A DNA stretch of 40,672 bases from Byssochlamys sp. IMV 00236 (lineage: Eukaryota > Ascomycota > Eurotiomycetes > Eurotiales > Thermoascaceae), in assembly GCA_001931875.2 (NCBI GenBank), contig MSJH02000644.1:1-40672 (forward strand), written 5' to 3'. Each line of letters starts with the position of its first letter. Position 1 is the stretch's first letter. Of this stretch, positions 9,548 to 19,746 are shown one piece after another. Both the position numbers and the translations under genes were made by a program. Below the pieces are notes generated by a model. That model made no database searches. It saw only the letters and a list, made by a program, of their open reading frames with translations, and was not told the DNA's origin.

Positions 9548-12282
9548 ATGCCGGACAGCATCTCCAGTTCCCAGTCGGGTGCCACGTCGCGCACCGTATT
9601 CCCCAAAGGCCCCAGCTTCAGTCTCGAGGACTTTTCTAGTCGCGACTATATTGTCAAAGATTTTATCGAATCCTTATCCGACAGCGCCCATCCATCACGG
9701 CGATCTGGTGTCGGTGCCCCCAACAGCTCGAATCAACCTTTCGATCCGAAACCCCTCATCCGAACGTTCGAAAATGCCCAACGCAGGCTCAACGATCTGT
9801 CTGGCGACCTGGAGATTCGCGAAAATGAACTATCGGCCGCAGTCCGCAGGGCGGAAGCGCAGCATACCCAAAACCTGAAAACACTGGGCAGGAAGCTCAA
9901 CGAGACTATCGAATCGTTCCAGAAGCTGGACACGTCTCTGAATGGAGGAGGGGGCATCGCTGCGGAAGCCACCGGTGGTACCGGAAATATGGCGGTGGAA
10001 ATCGGCAGGAAGCTGGAGGAGCTTGACAGGCAGAGACGACGTGCGCTGGACGCGCATTTCTTGATCGAATGCTGGGACGAGGTCTGTAATAGGGGAGAAA
10101 TCACGCTTCTGGAGAGTCTGAGGAGAGCTGGGAGCAGTGAAGGACGGATACGCTCTGCTCATATTGCACGCCAGTTGCTCAGGATCAGCCAGAGGCTTGA
10201 CCCGCGAAGCTGGAACGAGACAAATGGAGGAGGTAAGGGCTACACAAACGGTGGTACATCCCCTGGAGCCAACGGGGCCGGAGGCACCGGAGGCAACGAG
10301 GAGAGAAGGAATACAAGGGAGATTATCGAGAAATTCTCCGAGACGCTCGAGAAAGATCTCTTGAAGCAGTTCGACGATTTTTACCGCAAGGCCAACTTCG
10401 ATGGAATGAAAGATTGCGCAACTGTGCTTCGGGACTTCAATGGCGGTTCCAGCGTCATTGCGCTTTTCGTCAACCAGCATCAGTTCTTCATTGATCGCAG
10501 CCAGTTAGTTAATGATGAAGTAGGTGGAGATCCAGAGTCATGGGAGAAAATGGCCGATCCAGATGCCGAAACCCCCGGCGTCGAACCGAGTCTACAGTCA
10601 TTGGTGGATGAAGTCAAAGTCGTCGTTCAGGAAGAATCGGCTATCATCAAGAGAGCTTTCCCGTATTACGATGAAGTACTAGGGAGATTTCTACAGAGAG
10701 TATTCCAGCAATCCATTCAGCAGCGATTGGAAATGGTTCTGGAGAAAGCAAGCAGCGTGTCTTCGCTTGCATTCCTGCGCTGTCTCCAAAGCTCGCGGAG
10801 TTATATCAGTGCTCTAGTGGATGATCTCAAAGCTCATGGCTTAACTGAGCATCCCGATGCGATCTCATCGCAGACGGCCGTTGTTCTCGATCAGCAGCTG
10901 GAAGATCTCTTCGTACCGTACTTTGTGGGTTCATCGTACATTGAGCGAGAGAAGAGGAATCTGGAGGAACTATTCACCGCTTTGATGTTCAAATTCACAG
11001 CCTACCATGCTCGCAGAAAGAAAGCCGCGACCACCTTCATGGTATCTCTGGCAAAATCGGGGAGCGAATTTCTGGCCTCGGCTAGAGACGCCTACGTGAA
11101 CCGCCTTGACTCTCCCGACTTCACCCCTACACAAAAGAAGACTCTACTTCGCATTGCTGGCCTCAGAGAACCAACAGAATCAGTGAAGCAACCTGATACA
11201 GAACTGACAGATGCGGACGGACAGCTGAACGTAGCATTTGCGAAGCGTATGCTTAAGTGGCTAGCTGAGGGTGTCGGCCGTGGGCTCGAGCTCAGTGTTA
11301 ACAGTGAAACGCCAAAGGATGTCTCCGTGCTACTGGGCTTGCTTTTGTCGATGGTAGGTGAAGGATACATTGAAGTCGCTCTGGACGCAGCTCTCGATTC
11401 TGCAGCGGCTCAAGAGACCGCTAAGACCGAGCCGGATTTCGGTTTCCTGCCCAATCTCCATGCCGCAATCACTATCACAAACTTGATGATCACTTGTATT
11501 AACACGGTACTAATTCCCCTTGCGGCGGGCGGCATAACTATCCGTCGGGAAATGGAGAAGCGGACAAACATGCAAGTCAACCGGATCGAAGAGAAGATCA
11601 ATACTATCGAACAGAGGACAGTCGATGCAGCCTTGACGTGGGTGACACGGCTTTTGTCCAACCAAAAGAAGAACGACTTCCGGCCCCGCGAAGCAGATGG
11701 CACAGAATGGCTGGAGATGCTGCAGACACCGGTAAGTCACCGAAGTCAGTCGCAGCTAATGTATATATACTGACCTCATTTCAGACAGCTGCTTCTGTAT
11801 CCACTTTTCTTACCCGCGTACACAATATTGTCGTCACGTCTCTTCCAGCAAGCGGCGCAAACGTTCGAAATCTTCTCACTGAGCTTGCTTTGGGAACTAG
11901 AAGCATCCTGCTGGAGCATTTCAAGCGCTTCTACGTCAATGGACCTGGTGGTCTGATGGTCACCAAAGATGTGACAAGATACGTTGAACTACTCAAGTCT
12001 TGGAACATCGAGGAGGATGTTAAAGCTCCTGGGGGTCTTTTGGACGTCCTGCTCGAGGTTGGCAGTCTGTTTGTCATCGGTCCAGAAGCCCTCAGAGAGA
12101 GAATCCGCGGAGGCGCTGCAGGCGGCGCAACTGGAGGACCTGGCAATTCTGGTTCAAATAGCGGAGGCGCTCCCGCGCAAGGGAAGGGTGCTACATTGTC
12201 CGTGCAAGAAGTCAGAGCGTATGTTCTTCGCAGGGAAGACAGCAACACTTACGCAATGCAGAGCGTTCTGAACGCTCTATAA
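9548..12282 (+). CDS. sec10: Exocyst complex component Sec10
   Basis: Core exocyst subunit that tethers secretory vesicles to the plasma membrane at hyphal tips and septa. Two exons, 9548-11731 and 11785-12282, give 893 aa, near the usual size for filamentous fungi. Family features: FSLEDFSSRDYIVKDFIESL near the N-terminus, FDPKPLIRTFENAQRRL (65-81), a predicted coiled coil at about 85-130, AHFLIECWDEVCNRGEI (169-185), ARQLLRISQRLDP, and the C-terminal helical bundle ending TYAMQSVLNAL. Three Gly/Asn-rich insertions (about 132-147, 226-250 and 837-862) break otherwise helical sequence and are probably flexible loops. The 53-nt intron has GTAAGT and TTTCAG borders. It shares its promoter region with nus1 on the other strand. 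Identity is firm. Confidence 0.92.
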
Positions 12283-13194
12283 CCTTGCAAGGTCTCTTCT
12301 CATGTTTCGTTGCTATCTGGCGGGAGACTATTATGGTTATACTCCACGCACAGCTCCACTGCTCCTGCTTTACGAATTGTATACCCCCTTGCAAGCTTAG
12401 CTGTTTTAACAATGTGATGCCAATCATGGACTGTCGTTGGTATAGATATATCTGAATGGGACCCTATGTGTATCCGAGAGTAGTGGTATAGAAATGGAAG
12501 CAAATAACTATAGTTCGATATTAGTAAGTCCTACTTGTCATCAGAGAATCCGAGTGACCTGGGGGAATACCATGATATCACCGTATCAATATGGCAACAT
12601 CCACTGAGGTTTCTCAGTCATCATCTCGACTAAAAAACCACATATGCAGTGGATCCAACGGGGCCAAAAGACCCCAGAGATATCACTGATTAAAGGAAAT
12701 GGCCAACAATAGTCGGCTAACAAGTAATGAAGCAGCTAGTGCTAGAGCGCATATTTGCTACAAGGCAAAAGGCCGCAGAGTGAATATATCCTCCGGCGAG
12801 GTTGCATTGACCACGGCACGAAGCTGCCACACGGCATACATGCTTTATGGTACTTTTTGCCACAAGCTCTAAAACAAAGCGTAAAATGGCGCGCAGGGCG
12901 CTTTATAGTAGGGGCTCCCTATGGCTAAGTTACAAGTACATATAAGGTCTTTGAAATATTTGGTTTGATAATGTAGCTATCCAAGTAGTCACCGATCTGT
13001 TGACTTCTCGATAAATTTAACATTTTCCACCAAGTAGAGATGTCTCGCGTATCACACACCTCAAGTTATCGTCGAGGATATGTTCTGGTAATGCTAAAGC
13101 ATGAATTATGAGCACCATTAGGTTTGAAAAGAAAGAAAATAGCAAAGAAGTATGACCCAAGAGATCACGCAATGGACCAAAAAATTTGGAGCCT
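12283..13194. other. AT-rich spacer, no gene seen
   Basis: About 0.9 kb between sec10 and the HNH protein, whose 3' ends face each other. I find no coherent open frame, tRNA or terminal repeat. The block at 12600-12900 is mixed in composition and could be decayed sequence, but I cannot assign it. Confidence 0.5.
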
Positions 13195-14181
13195 TTAAGA
13201 GCAGCTGTCTGAAACTTGAGAAAGAGACCGACTGCGATCTGCATGTTCCGAGGATTGTTCTTCACGCCAGCTATACAGTCGGTTGAACAGCTCGGCCTCC
13301 ATTCGCTCCGCTGGTTGCGGCCCCCGGCGAATTTCTCCCATCATGTCGGTACCAGGTGGAAAGTCGAACTCGAATATTGGTCCACCAGCACCGCGCATAT
13401 TGATAAGCACGGCCTGCTCAAAGTGCCAGAGCAACAGGGCATCGATAACACTTAATGGATTGCCCGGCTGACGACACACAGTATGCAAGACATTACCTTG
13501 GAGATCCCAAGTAGATGGACGAAAGGTCTGCACTCTGTAGCCATTATTGGGATTAATAGCGATGAAGTAATTATCCCACAGAGAATGAATATCCGCCCGA
13601 AGTAGGATACCGTTTTGGGGTGAATTAACACCTGGCGGATCATTGTAAGTAATCAGCTGGGCAAATCCCTGGCTGATAAAGAGAGGATCGAGTGCCAAAG
13701 GGAAGATATGGGCTGCTTCAAAACCAGTCCAAATCCCTACATCCGCATCCTGATTGATACGGCCAGTGATCACACAGCGCCTATCGCGAGTGCGGACTTG
13801 GTCCCGGAATGCATCTTCTGTAGGTGTATTTGACAATGACAGTGTGCGGGGGTGCCACTGTTCGTCACTTATTTCCACTTGCTCTCCCGCTGTTCGAGGA
13901 TGGAGGATGTAACTACCGCGCTGTAAAGGCTGATTGGTACGGGTAATTGGAGTATTGGAGCCATAGAAGCGTGCTTCGAATCCACCAATTGCTCTGAATG
14001 CAATATTGAGCATATCAATGAACTCACGTCTGGTGAGGTTTTGCGCAGCACAGAGTCCACCCTGGACTACACCAGGTTGATGCGAGAAGTAGATAAACAC
14101 ATTGCGGGAGGCTGAGCGACTAGGAGACATGGGTATCACTTTTATTAGGGTGTTAGTGAGAAAAAAATGGATGTTTCTCAT
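13195..14181 (-). CDS. HNH_2-domain protein (putative HNH nuclease, fungal)
   Basis: 328 aa in one exon from the ATG at 14181; an in-frame ATG at 14130 would give 311 aa starting MSPSRSASRN. The upstream ATG has A at -3 and the internal one has C, yet the recognisable part starts just after the internal one, so the start is uncertain. The HNH fold spans about residues 133-210: RDRRCVITG, GFEAAHIFPLAL with H158, PQNGILLRADIHSLWDNY with N190 and H199. These are the three residues naming the motif and all are intact. Such HNH_2 proteins are common, often in several copies, in Aspergillus-type genomes; their substrate and role are unknown to me. It stands alone between two AT-rich spacers, with nothing nearby that suggests an intein, intron or restriction system. 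Confidence 0.78.
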   Translation of the reverse strand: MRNIHFFLTNTLIKVIPMSPSRSASRNVFIYFSHQPGVVQGGLCAAQNLTRREFIDMLNIAFRAIGGFEARFYGSNTPITRTNQPLQRGSYILHPRTAGEQVEISDEQWHPRTLSLSNTPTEDAFRDQVRTRDRRCVITGRINQDADVGIWTGFEAAHIFPLALDPLFISQGFAQLITYNDPPGVNSPQNGILLRADIHSLWDNYFIAINPNNGYRVQTFRPSTWDLQGNVLHTVCRQPGNPLSVIDALLLWHFEQAVLINMRGAGGPIFEFDFPPGTDMMGEIRRGPQPAERMEAELFNRLYSWREEQSSEHADRSRSLSQVSDSCS

Positions 14182-14452
14182 TATTCACTGTAAGGAAGAG
14201 TGATGCAAGCCATATTTTCACAAGGTAGCCTTTAGGTAGTTCCATGATCCAACCACAGCCCCCATTTTGAAAGCTTATCCGACGTACTATTGAGGCGATA
14301 AATAACCTTTTATAAGTCGAAAAAAGAATAGATTAAAGCAATAGTAACTAGAGCTTATAACCTCTCAGATGTGCAGCTGTAAAACCTAAAGATGCTCAAT
14401 TAAGGAACAAATCTAGGGAGATGCTATATACTTAAGCACCTGGCTAGTGGCA

Positions 14453-14461
14453 TACGGAGTA
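14453..14461 (+). repeat. TACGGAGTA motif, copy 2
   Basis: Perfect 9-mer 346 bp upstream of the mutase start codon. Confidence 0.7.
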
Positions 14462-14600
14462 GATCATGTGCCAAGCCACACGGCAGGCGGGGTGCCATAA
14501 GTAACTTGAGGCCACTCCGCCATTTCGTCTTTGCTCTACTTTCCCCCTTTTCCTCCTCGAGGGCTGATATCGAGGAGATAATAATCCTCTACAATAATAG

Positions 14601-14781
14601 GTATGCATGGATCTTAGTTGCTATCCCTACGACTTCCACCCATTTGCTTCACCCTAGGGTTGATTTTCAGCTCACCCTTTCTCTACCCCGCAGAGCAGAT
14701 CCCCAAGCCAGTTACATGTTTCAAGGCCAACGAAGCTGACAGGACAGCAGTTTTTTTTCTTTTTCTTTTTTTTTTTTCTAG
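14601..14781 (+). other. Putative 5'-UTR intron of the phosphohexomutase gene
   Basis: Donor GTATGC at 14601, branch-like GCTGAC near 14735, then a T/C run ending TTTCTAG at 14781, 25 bases before the ATG. All three signals are good and in order, but no coding frame confirms the splice. Confidence 0.4.
14751..14779 (+). repeat. Poly-pyrimidine (T-rich) tract
   Basis: Twenty-nine bases, nearly all T with a few C, immediately before CTAG; most simply the acceptor tract of the leader intron. Confidence 0.7.
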
Positions 14782-14806
14782 TTGACTTTTCGCATTAAAC
14801 GTCAAG

Positions 14807-16513
14807 ATGGCTGCGCCGACGGATCCCCTTCGTGCCCACCTCACCTATAAGCCGCAGCCTCTCAAGTTCGGTACCAGTGGCCGTCGTGGTCTGGTCGTTG
14901 ATTTGACCCAGCTTGAAATCTACACGAATGTTCTCGCTGAGATTCGCTATCTCCGATCTCTCCCACTCTCAGAAGGTGGTATTCAGGCTGGCGACGATTT
15001 TTATTTTGCGTATGACCTCCGCCCCAGTTCGACCACCTACGTTGAGAATAACCGTGGCGGCATCTCCCAAGCCGTCGTGCAGGCCTTGAAGGATGAAGGC
15101 ATGAATCCCATCAACCTGGGCGATATCCCCACGCCTGCCCTGACATACTGGGCCCTCAAGAATGGAAAGGGCAGCATTATGGTCACTGGTAGTCACATCC
15201 CTTTTGACCGCAACGGTTATAAGCTCAACACGTCGAAAGGAGAACTCCTGAAGAAGGATGAACAGCCCATTAACAAGGCTGTTGAAGTCACTCGTGAACA
15301 ACTCATGGAACAGCCCTATGCTGAATCCCTGTTCAACAACCATGGCATGCTTCGCAACGCGCCGTCTAGCCTGCCACCCGCTACGTCAGATGGAAGAAAC
15401 GCTTATATCCAGCGTTATCTCGATTTCTTCGAGGGGAAGACACTCCAGGGCATGAAGATTCTGGTCTACCAACACTCTGCTGTAGGCCGTGACGTCGTGG
15501 TTGAGATTCTCCAGAAGCTAGGCGCTGAGGTCACCGCCGCCGGCCGCAGTGATACGTTCGTGCCAATTGACACTGAGGCTATTGACCAGGCCCAACTCGA
15601 CACAATCGAGAATCTCCGCCGCGAGACTGGTGGAACATTCGATGCGATCGTCTCCACGGATGGTGATAGCGACCGTCCACTCCTGGTTGCCCCTGAAGGC
15701 AGTAAGCTCCGCTTCTTCGGTGGCGACCTTCTAGGCATGATTGTTGCGGAATTCCTTGGTGCCGACGCAGTTGTCGTCCCTATCAGCACAAATGATGCTA
15801 TCGATCGGGGACCGCTCGCGCGCGTCACTGAACCAAAAACCAAGATTGGCAGCCCTTACGTGATCGCTGGGATGCAGCGTGCTACCGCCAAAGGCCATCT
15901 TCGTGTCTGTGGATGGGAAGCCAATGGTGGCTTTCTCACCGGCTCCGACATCGAGCGAAATGGCAAGACACTCACCGCGCTTCCTACGCGTGACGCCGTG
16001 CTTCCTCTGCTCTCCGTCCTGTTCTCGGCGCGTATCCGCCAGATTGCGGTACCAGAACTTTTCTCGACGCTTCCTCACCGTTTCAGCCGCGCTGCATTGA
16101 TTAGAAATTTCCCTCGGTCGACAAGCATGAAGATCATTCAACGCTTTTCGCCTCCCGAGGTCATCATGCAAGAGGTCTCTTTTCACGGAGACCACATCGT
16201 TGCTTACGACCCCGAGCGCACAACGATCGAAGTCCAAGAGTCTCAGACAAAGCAACTTGACCAGATCCGTCGCGAGCTCCAGGCTGTGTTCTCTAGCGAG
16301 TCCGGGTTCTCTCTCATTGGCAAGCTAAACTACACCGACGGCGTCCGCATTATCTTTGCCAATGGCGATGTTGCTCACTTCCGCCCTTCTGGCAACGCTG
16401 ATGAACTGCGGATCTATGCTGTCGCCGACTCACAGGAGCGCGCCGACCAGATCGCCGCACAGGGAATCGCCGAGCCTGATGGTCTTCTGAGGCGTCTGGA
16501 ACGCACGGTTTAG
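14807..16513 (+). CDS. Phosphomannomutase/phosphoglucomutase-like phosphohexomutase, bacterial type
   Basis: Predicted to interconvert hexose 1- and 6-phosphates through a phosphoserine intermediate. 568 aa, no intron in the coding region, strong start context (AAGATGG). All four family loops are present: FGTSGRRG (21-28), catalytic loop VTGSHIPFDRNG with Ser129, metal loop DGDSDR (285-290), sugar loop GWEANGG (369-375), and a C-terminal phosphate loop RPSGNADELR from 526, a variant of RxSGTEP. The architecture and the SHIPFDRNGYKLN loop are those of bacterial ManB/COG1109 enzymes. The standard fungal enzymes differ: phosphomannomutase Sec53 is a HAD-fold protein, and Pgm and Pcm1 have other loop sequences. 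So this is an extra, probably anciently acquired enzyme; its preferred sugar cannot be told from sequence. Confidence 0.85.
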   Translation: MAAPTDPLRAHLTYKPQPLKFGTSGRRGLVVDLTQLEIYTNVLAEIRYLRSLPLSEGGIQAGDDFYFAYDLRPSSTTYVENNRGGISQAVVQALKDEGMNPINLGDIPTPALTYWALKNGKGSIMVTGSHIPFDRNGYKLNTSKGELLKKDEQPINKAVEVTREQLMEQPYAESLFNNHGMLRNAPSSLPPATSDGRNAYIQRYLDFFEGKTLQGMKILVYQHSAVGRDVVVEILQKLGAEVTAAGRSDTFVPIDTEAIDQAQLDTIENLRRETGGTFDAIVSTDGDSDRPLLVAPEGSKLRFFGGDLLGMIVAEFLGADAVVVPISTNDAIDRGPLARVTEPKTKIGSPYVIAGMQRATAKGHLRVCGWEANGGFLTGSDIERNGKTLTALPTRDAVLPLLSVLFSARIRQIAVPELFSTLPHRFSRAALIRNFPRSTSMKIIQRFSPPEVIMQEVSFHGDHIVAYDPERTTIEVQESQTKQLDQIRRELQAVFSSESGFSLIGKLNYTDGVRIIFANGDVAHFRPSGNADELRIYAVADSQERADQIAAQGIAEPDGLLRRLERTV

Positions 16514-17320
16514 GACAGTGGCTGACCCGATTTTTCCAAGTGTTGGAATTCACTTTATCCTAGTCGTACGCCATTCATATACCCAGTCATATACTCTATA
16601 GTTCTTTTTTCTGCTTGTCTTCCACATTGGATCCTTCGAAGCATTTGAAAAGCAAGGTTTTGGGAAGCCTAGTGTAGGTGCCACATTTCACCTGGTTAAA
16701 AGAATGCATGAAAGTCTGAATTCAAGACCAGCGCTACATTCCAAGTATGATTACCATCTATCACCTTAAATAAAAATTTCAAACTTATACTGGCAGTGTA
16801 AAATTGATCAATTACTACGTGAGTCTTTTCATATTGAGAAAGCTCCATGGCGTGATAATTCTTCTTCCAGTTAATGTAACCAAATAGAAAGTAGAGAAGA
16901 TATGGGTGGCTTAAGAGTTTAAATTATCATGAAAGATTTACATCTTTAGCCATTAGTAGCTCCTTTTGCAGATAGACTTGCTTTTCTATATTGGGCTGTG
17001 GTTGATATTCAGAGCTGCGCCGCATTATCCTGTGACAAAGCTAGTCCTATTTGCCCGCTGCGCTCTCAGTGATGATCGGGTTAGACCACCACGAACAACC
17101 GCGTTTTGGATAATAGTGAATATATGTGTCTGCAACCACGCTCATGCTGCAAAGGCGCTATCAGAGCCTCTCTATCTGTGGTGTGAGTTTTCAGAGCCCC
17201 CCAGGGCGCCTACTGATAACGTTTGATTTAGCTGTTGGACCTGCTCTGCGAGGAAGCCTTATTGATTGCAACCTAGCGTGATCTCCATAAAGAAGAACCT
17301 CCTCCTGCTCTGGTTTCATC
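16514..17320. other. Intergenic spacer, no gene seen
   Basis: About 0.8 kb with the 3' UTR of the mutase and the promoter of the hydrolase. AT-rich in its middle (16740-16960). No RNA gene, repeat or clear TATA box identified. Confidence 0.5.
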
Positions 17321-18535
17321 ATGACAGCTGGTGAGACAGCTGCAATATTCTTCAAATATGCTTCTATTTCTGTGGCGGCCGTTGTTGGTCTGTACGCCGT
17401 CCTCCTGGGTTTGTTGACCACATCCACCTTTCAGTCTCATGTGGTCTACCTCCACGCTATCCAGATGACCTGGTTCAAAGACCTCGATGTACCTGAAAAT
17501 TGGGGCTTCCTTCGGAACCAGGTCACTCCGTTTTATATCACCACGCCTGATGGGGAAAGATTGTATTCCTGGCTAATTCTTCCGATCGAGCTGTACCGAA
17601 AACATGAGTTGCCGTTGGTGACTGAACCCACCGGTCTCAGTCCTGATATCACATCTCGCTATGCATTCCAGCTACTACGTGATGACCCGGAAGCGCGCCT
17701 TATTCTGCATTTCCATGGTGCAGGTGGCACAGTAGCGTCGGGTTACCGCGTTCCCAACTACCGCGCATTGTCTGCTGGCCATCCAGCCAAAATATTCGTT
17801 CTGACCTTTGACTACCGCGGTTTTGGGCGCAGTACTGGTACTCCCTCGGAGCAAGGCTTGCTGGTCGATGCACGAGCAGTGATCGGTTGGGCCCAGAATG
17901 TTGCAGGCATACCTCAGTCGCGCATACTCATCTTTGGGCAATCAATGGGCACCGCGGTGACCGTCGCTGTATCGCAACAACTCGCAGCACAATCTCCACC
18001 AGTAGTCTTCGCCGGCACTATTCTAGTGGCCCCCTTCGTGGACGTACCAACACTCGTCGCGACCTACCGTGTTGCTGGAATCATCCCGATTCTCTCGCCG
18101 CTGGCCCGATTTCCGCTCGTCTTTAACTATCTTCGACGCTTCATCCGAGATCAATGGCCAAGCAAGGACCGTATCGCACAATATGTACGTTCCAACGAGG
18201 CAAACGGTCAGCCATATTGGCTCACCATCATCCATGCGGAGGATGACTACGACATTCCCTGGCATCACACCGAAGTTATGTTCTGGAACGCTGTGAACGC
18301 AAGTGCCCTACCCATGGGAATTAGCTACGACGAGCTCGCGGTGCGGAAACAGGAGTCTCAAGTTGACCTAGGCGCAGCAGGGTCTGTTATGGAGTGGCGG
18401 GCTCGTTTTGGCATTATCCGCGAGGAGATCCTCAAAACCGGTCTTCACGACGTGGTTATGGGTTACCCTGTCATTAGTATGGCAGTGATGCGTGCGTTCG
18501 AGTCTACTAACCCGGAATTTACGAGTTGGTCATGA
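17321..18535 (+). CDS. Membrane-anchored alpha/beta hydrolase, ABHD12-like
   Basis: Serine hydrolase, probably acting on a lipid or lysophospholipid ester, anchored by one N-terminal helix (about residues 12-34) with the catalytic domain beyond it. 404 aa in a single exon. Motifs: HFHGAGG (130-136) forms the oxyanion hole, FDYRGFGRS (163-171) is the conserved turn after strand 4, GQSMG has the nucleophile Ser208, HAEDDYDIP holds the acid (D308 or nearby) and GLHDVV the base His376. This order and the N-terminal anchor resemble ABHD12/ABHD13-type proteins. No neighbour suggests a pathway. Substrate unknown; fold and catalytic triad well supported. Confidence 0.85.
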   Translation: MTAGETAAIFFKYASISVAAVVGLYAVLLGLLTTSTFQSHVVYLHAIQMTWFKDLDVPENWGFLRNQVTPFYITTPDGERLYSWLILPIELYRKHELPLVTEPTGLSPDITSRYAFQLLRDDPEARLILHFHGAGGTVASGYRVPNYRALSAGHPAKIFVLTFDYRGFGRSTGTPSEQGLLVDARAVIGWAQNVAGIPQSRILIFGQSMGTAVTVAVSQQLAAQSPPVVFAGTILVAPFVDVPTLVATYRVAGIIPILSPLARFPLVFNYLRRFIRDQWPSKDRIAQYVRSNEANGQPYWLTIIHAEDDYDIPWHHTEVMFWNAVNASALPMGISYDELAVRKQESQVDLGAAGSVMEWRARFGIIREEILKTGLHDVVMGYPVISMAVMRAFESTNPEFTSWS

Positions 18536-19132
18536 ACGGAATGAAATGATATTTCTGTCTAATCTTTCTGGGCTGAAGGTTAATTGCTTATTTTTAGCTT
18601 TTCTAGATATTGTGGCAGAAATAGCATCCGCATAATGTCTTTGGATATAATGGAAGACGATATAGTCCTGATTTGGAGTATCTAAATAACCCACTGTTAC
18701 TTGATTTATCCATGATGCACTTAACGGTACAGACAGGAATCTAAATCGGAGGCTATGTTGTGATTGTAGTACAGTATACTATAGGAATGGGGTAAATTCA
18801 TCGCAACCTAAAATCACGAATGAACAAATCCAGAATTCTGATTGGCCAACTTTGTTTTAGCTATGTTTAGGTTCTGACCCACGTGCCGAAAAACATGGGA
18901 CATCGACGATATCGTTCAACCTCCCGCAATCCTCTCTTTCCGAGAACATGACTCCTCGACAATAACACACACAAGACCCGGAATGTCGAAGTTTCAAATC
19001 CAATAATTACGACATGGCAAGGTCGACTGCTATGCTAGCCCCAACGGGAACTTGAACCACCCACAGCACACGCGCTATACGCGGTCGAGTTTGTTAGTTA
19101 CCTACCTAGCTTAACAGGAACGGCTGACGGAA
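18536..19132. other. Intergenic spacer with E-box upstream of DUF1115 gene
   Basis: About 0.6 kb. It holds the hydrolase 3' UTR, an ATTGG (inverted CCAAT) at 18841 and CACGTG at 18880, both plausible promoter elements of the next gene. No other gene seen. Confidence 0.5.
18880..18885. promoter_or_regulatory. CACGTG E-box
   Basis: Palindromic hexamer about 250 bp upstream of the DUF1115 start; a site for bHLH factors in fungi in general. Chance occurrence is possible. Confidence 0.3.
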
Positions 19133-19519
19133 ATGCGATTCAACGCCCTTATCCGCACCCACCATATCACATCGCGCAAGAAGGTCGGGGCACTCAAGCG
19201 CGCTGCCGATACACATAGCTGTTGGGTCCTGCTCCGCTCCGGCGGCTGTCCGGGCATCATGTACGTTGAAGGTTCAACGCAAGACGATGTGGGCAGCTGG
19301 GTGGACGTCGTACGTCGCTTGCGGTATAAGGATTTCCAGCTCGTTGCGCGACCAGGTCCCTTGGTGAAGGAAAGTGAGAACGATGCCTCCGCTTCTCGGG
19401 ACACAGCAGATCGCCCGGGGCTGAGTGAGGTGGATTCGGTCAAGGAGTTTGGGAATATTATGGAGCAGAAAGGGATTTGGGGTTGGTGGAGGAAAGCTAT
19501 GGGATATGCTGGGGAATGA
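19133..19519 (+). CDS. Small DUF1115 / Prp3 C-terminal-domain-like protein
   Basis: 128 aa, single exon, start context GGAAATGCG. The first 75 residues fit the DUF1115 (Prp3_C) domain otherwise found after an RWD domain (RWDD2 proteins) or at the end of splicing factor Prp3. Marks seen: LIRTHHITSRKK at the start (HH followed by a basic stretch), LLRSGGCPGIMYVEG (the glycine turn followed by (V/C)EG), and VVRRLRYKDFQLV. The rest is acidic/polar and ends KGIWGWWRKAMGYAGE, where the aromatic tail may be an interaction motif. No RWD domain is seen upstream, so this looks like a stand-alone form, unless a 5' exon was missed: TTAACAG just before the start could act as an acceptor. Function unknown. 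It converges on the dioxygenase gene with 227 bp between. Confidence 0.7.
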   Translation: MRFNALIRTHHITSRKKVGALKRAADTHSCWVLLRSGGCPGIMYVEGSTQDDVGSWVDVVRRLRYKDFQLVARPGPLVKESENDASASRDTADRPGLSEVDSVKEFGNIMEQKGIWGWWRKAMGYAGE

Positions 19520-19746
19520 TAGGGCAGCTTGGATCGGTCTACATCTGGATTTAATCCTTGCGATGGCTGCTTTCTCTGTGACACGGGAGGCAGTCTCTGA
19601 CTATTCCTAAACCGAGAGCCTCTTTTGTGTACTTTCGTATTCTTGGTCATGGAGTGATATATCAAGACACTAGAATCCACTTTCTCATCTCTGTATGGCC
19701 ATTGTATTGACGCCTGTGACACATCTCTCCCGATAAGTTGTTTCTT

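Larger units (their letters stand above)
14182..14806. promoter_or_regulatory. Divergent promoter region HNH protein / phosphohexomutase
   Basis: 625 bp between two divergent genes. It holds a TACGGAGTA site at 14453, a probable 5'-UTR intron of the mutase, and a long pyrimidine run directly before that intron's acceptor. Confidence 0.5.

Noticed and set aside
12600..12900. Decayed transposon between sec10 and the HNH gene
   Set aside because: No terminal repeats, target duplication or transposase-like frame could be found by eye.
15731..16255. 174-codon minus-strand frame
   Set aside because: Antisense shadow of the phosphohexomutase.
19021..19080. tRNA-like B-box (GGTTCAAGTTC) on the minus strand
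   Set aside because: The T-stem does not pair and no acceptor or anticodon stem can be drawn.
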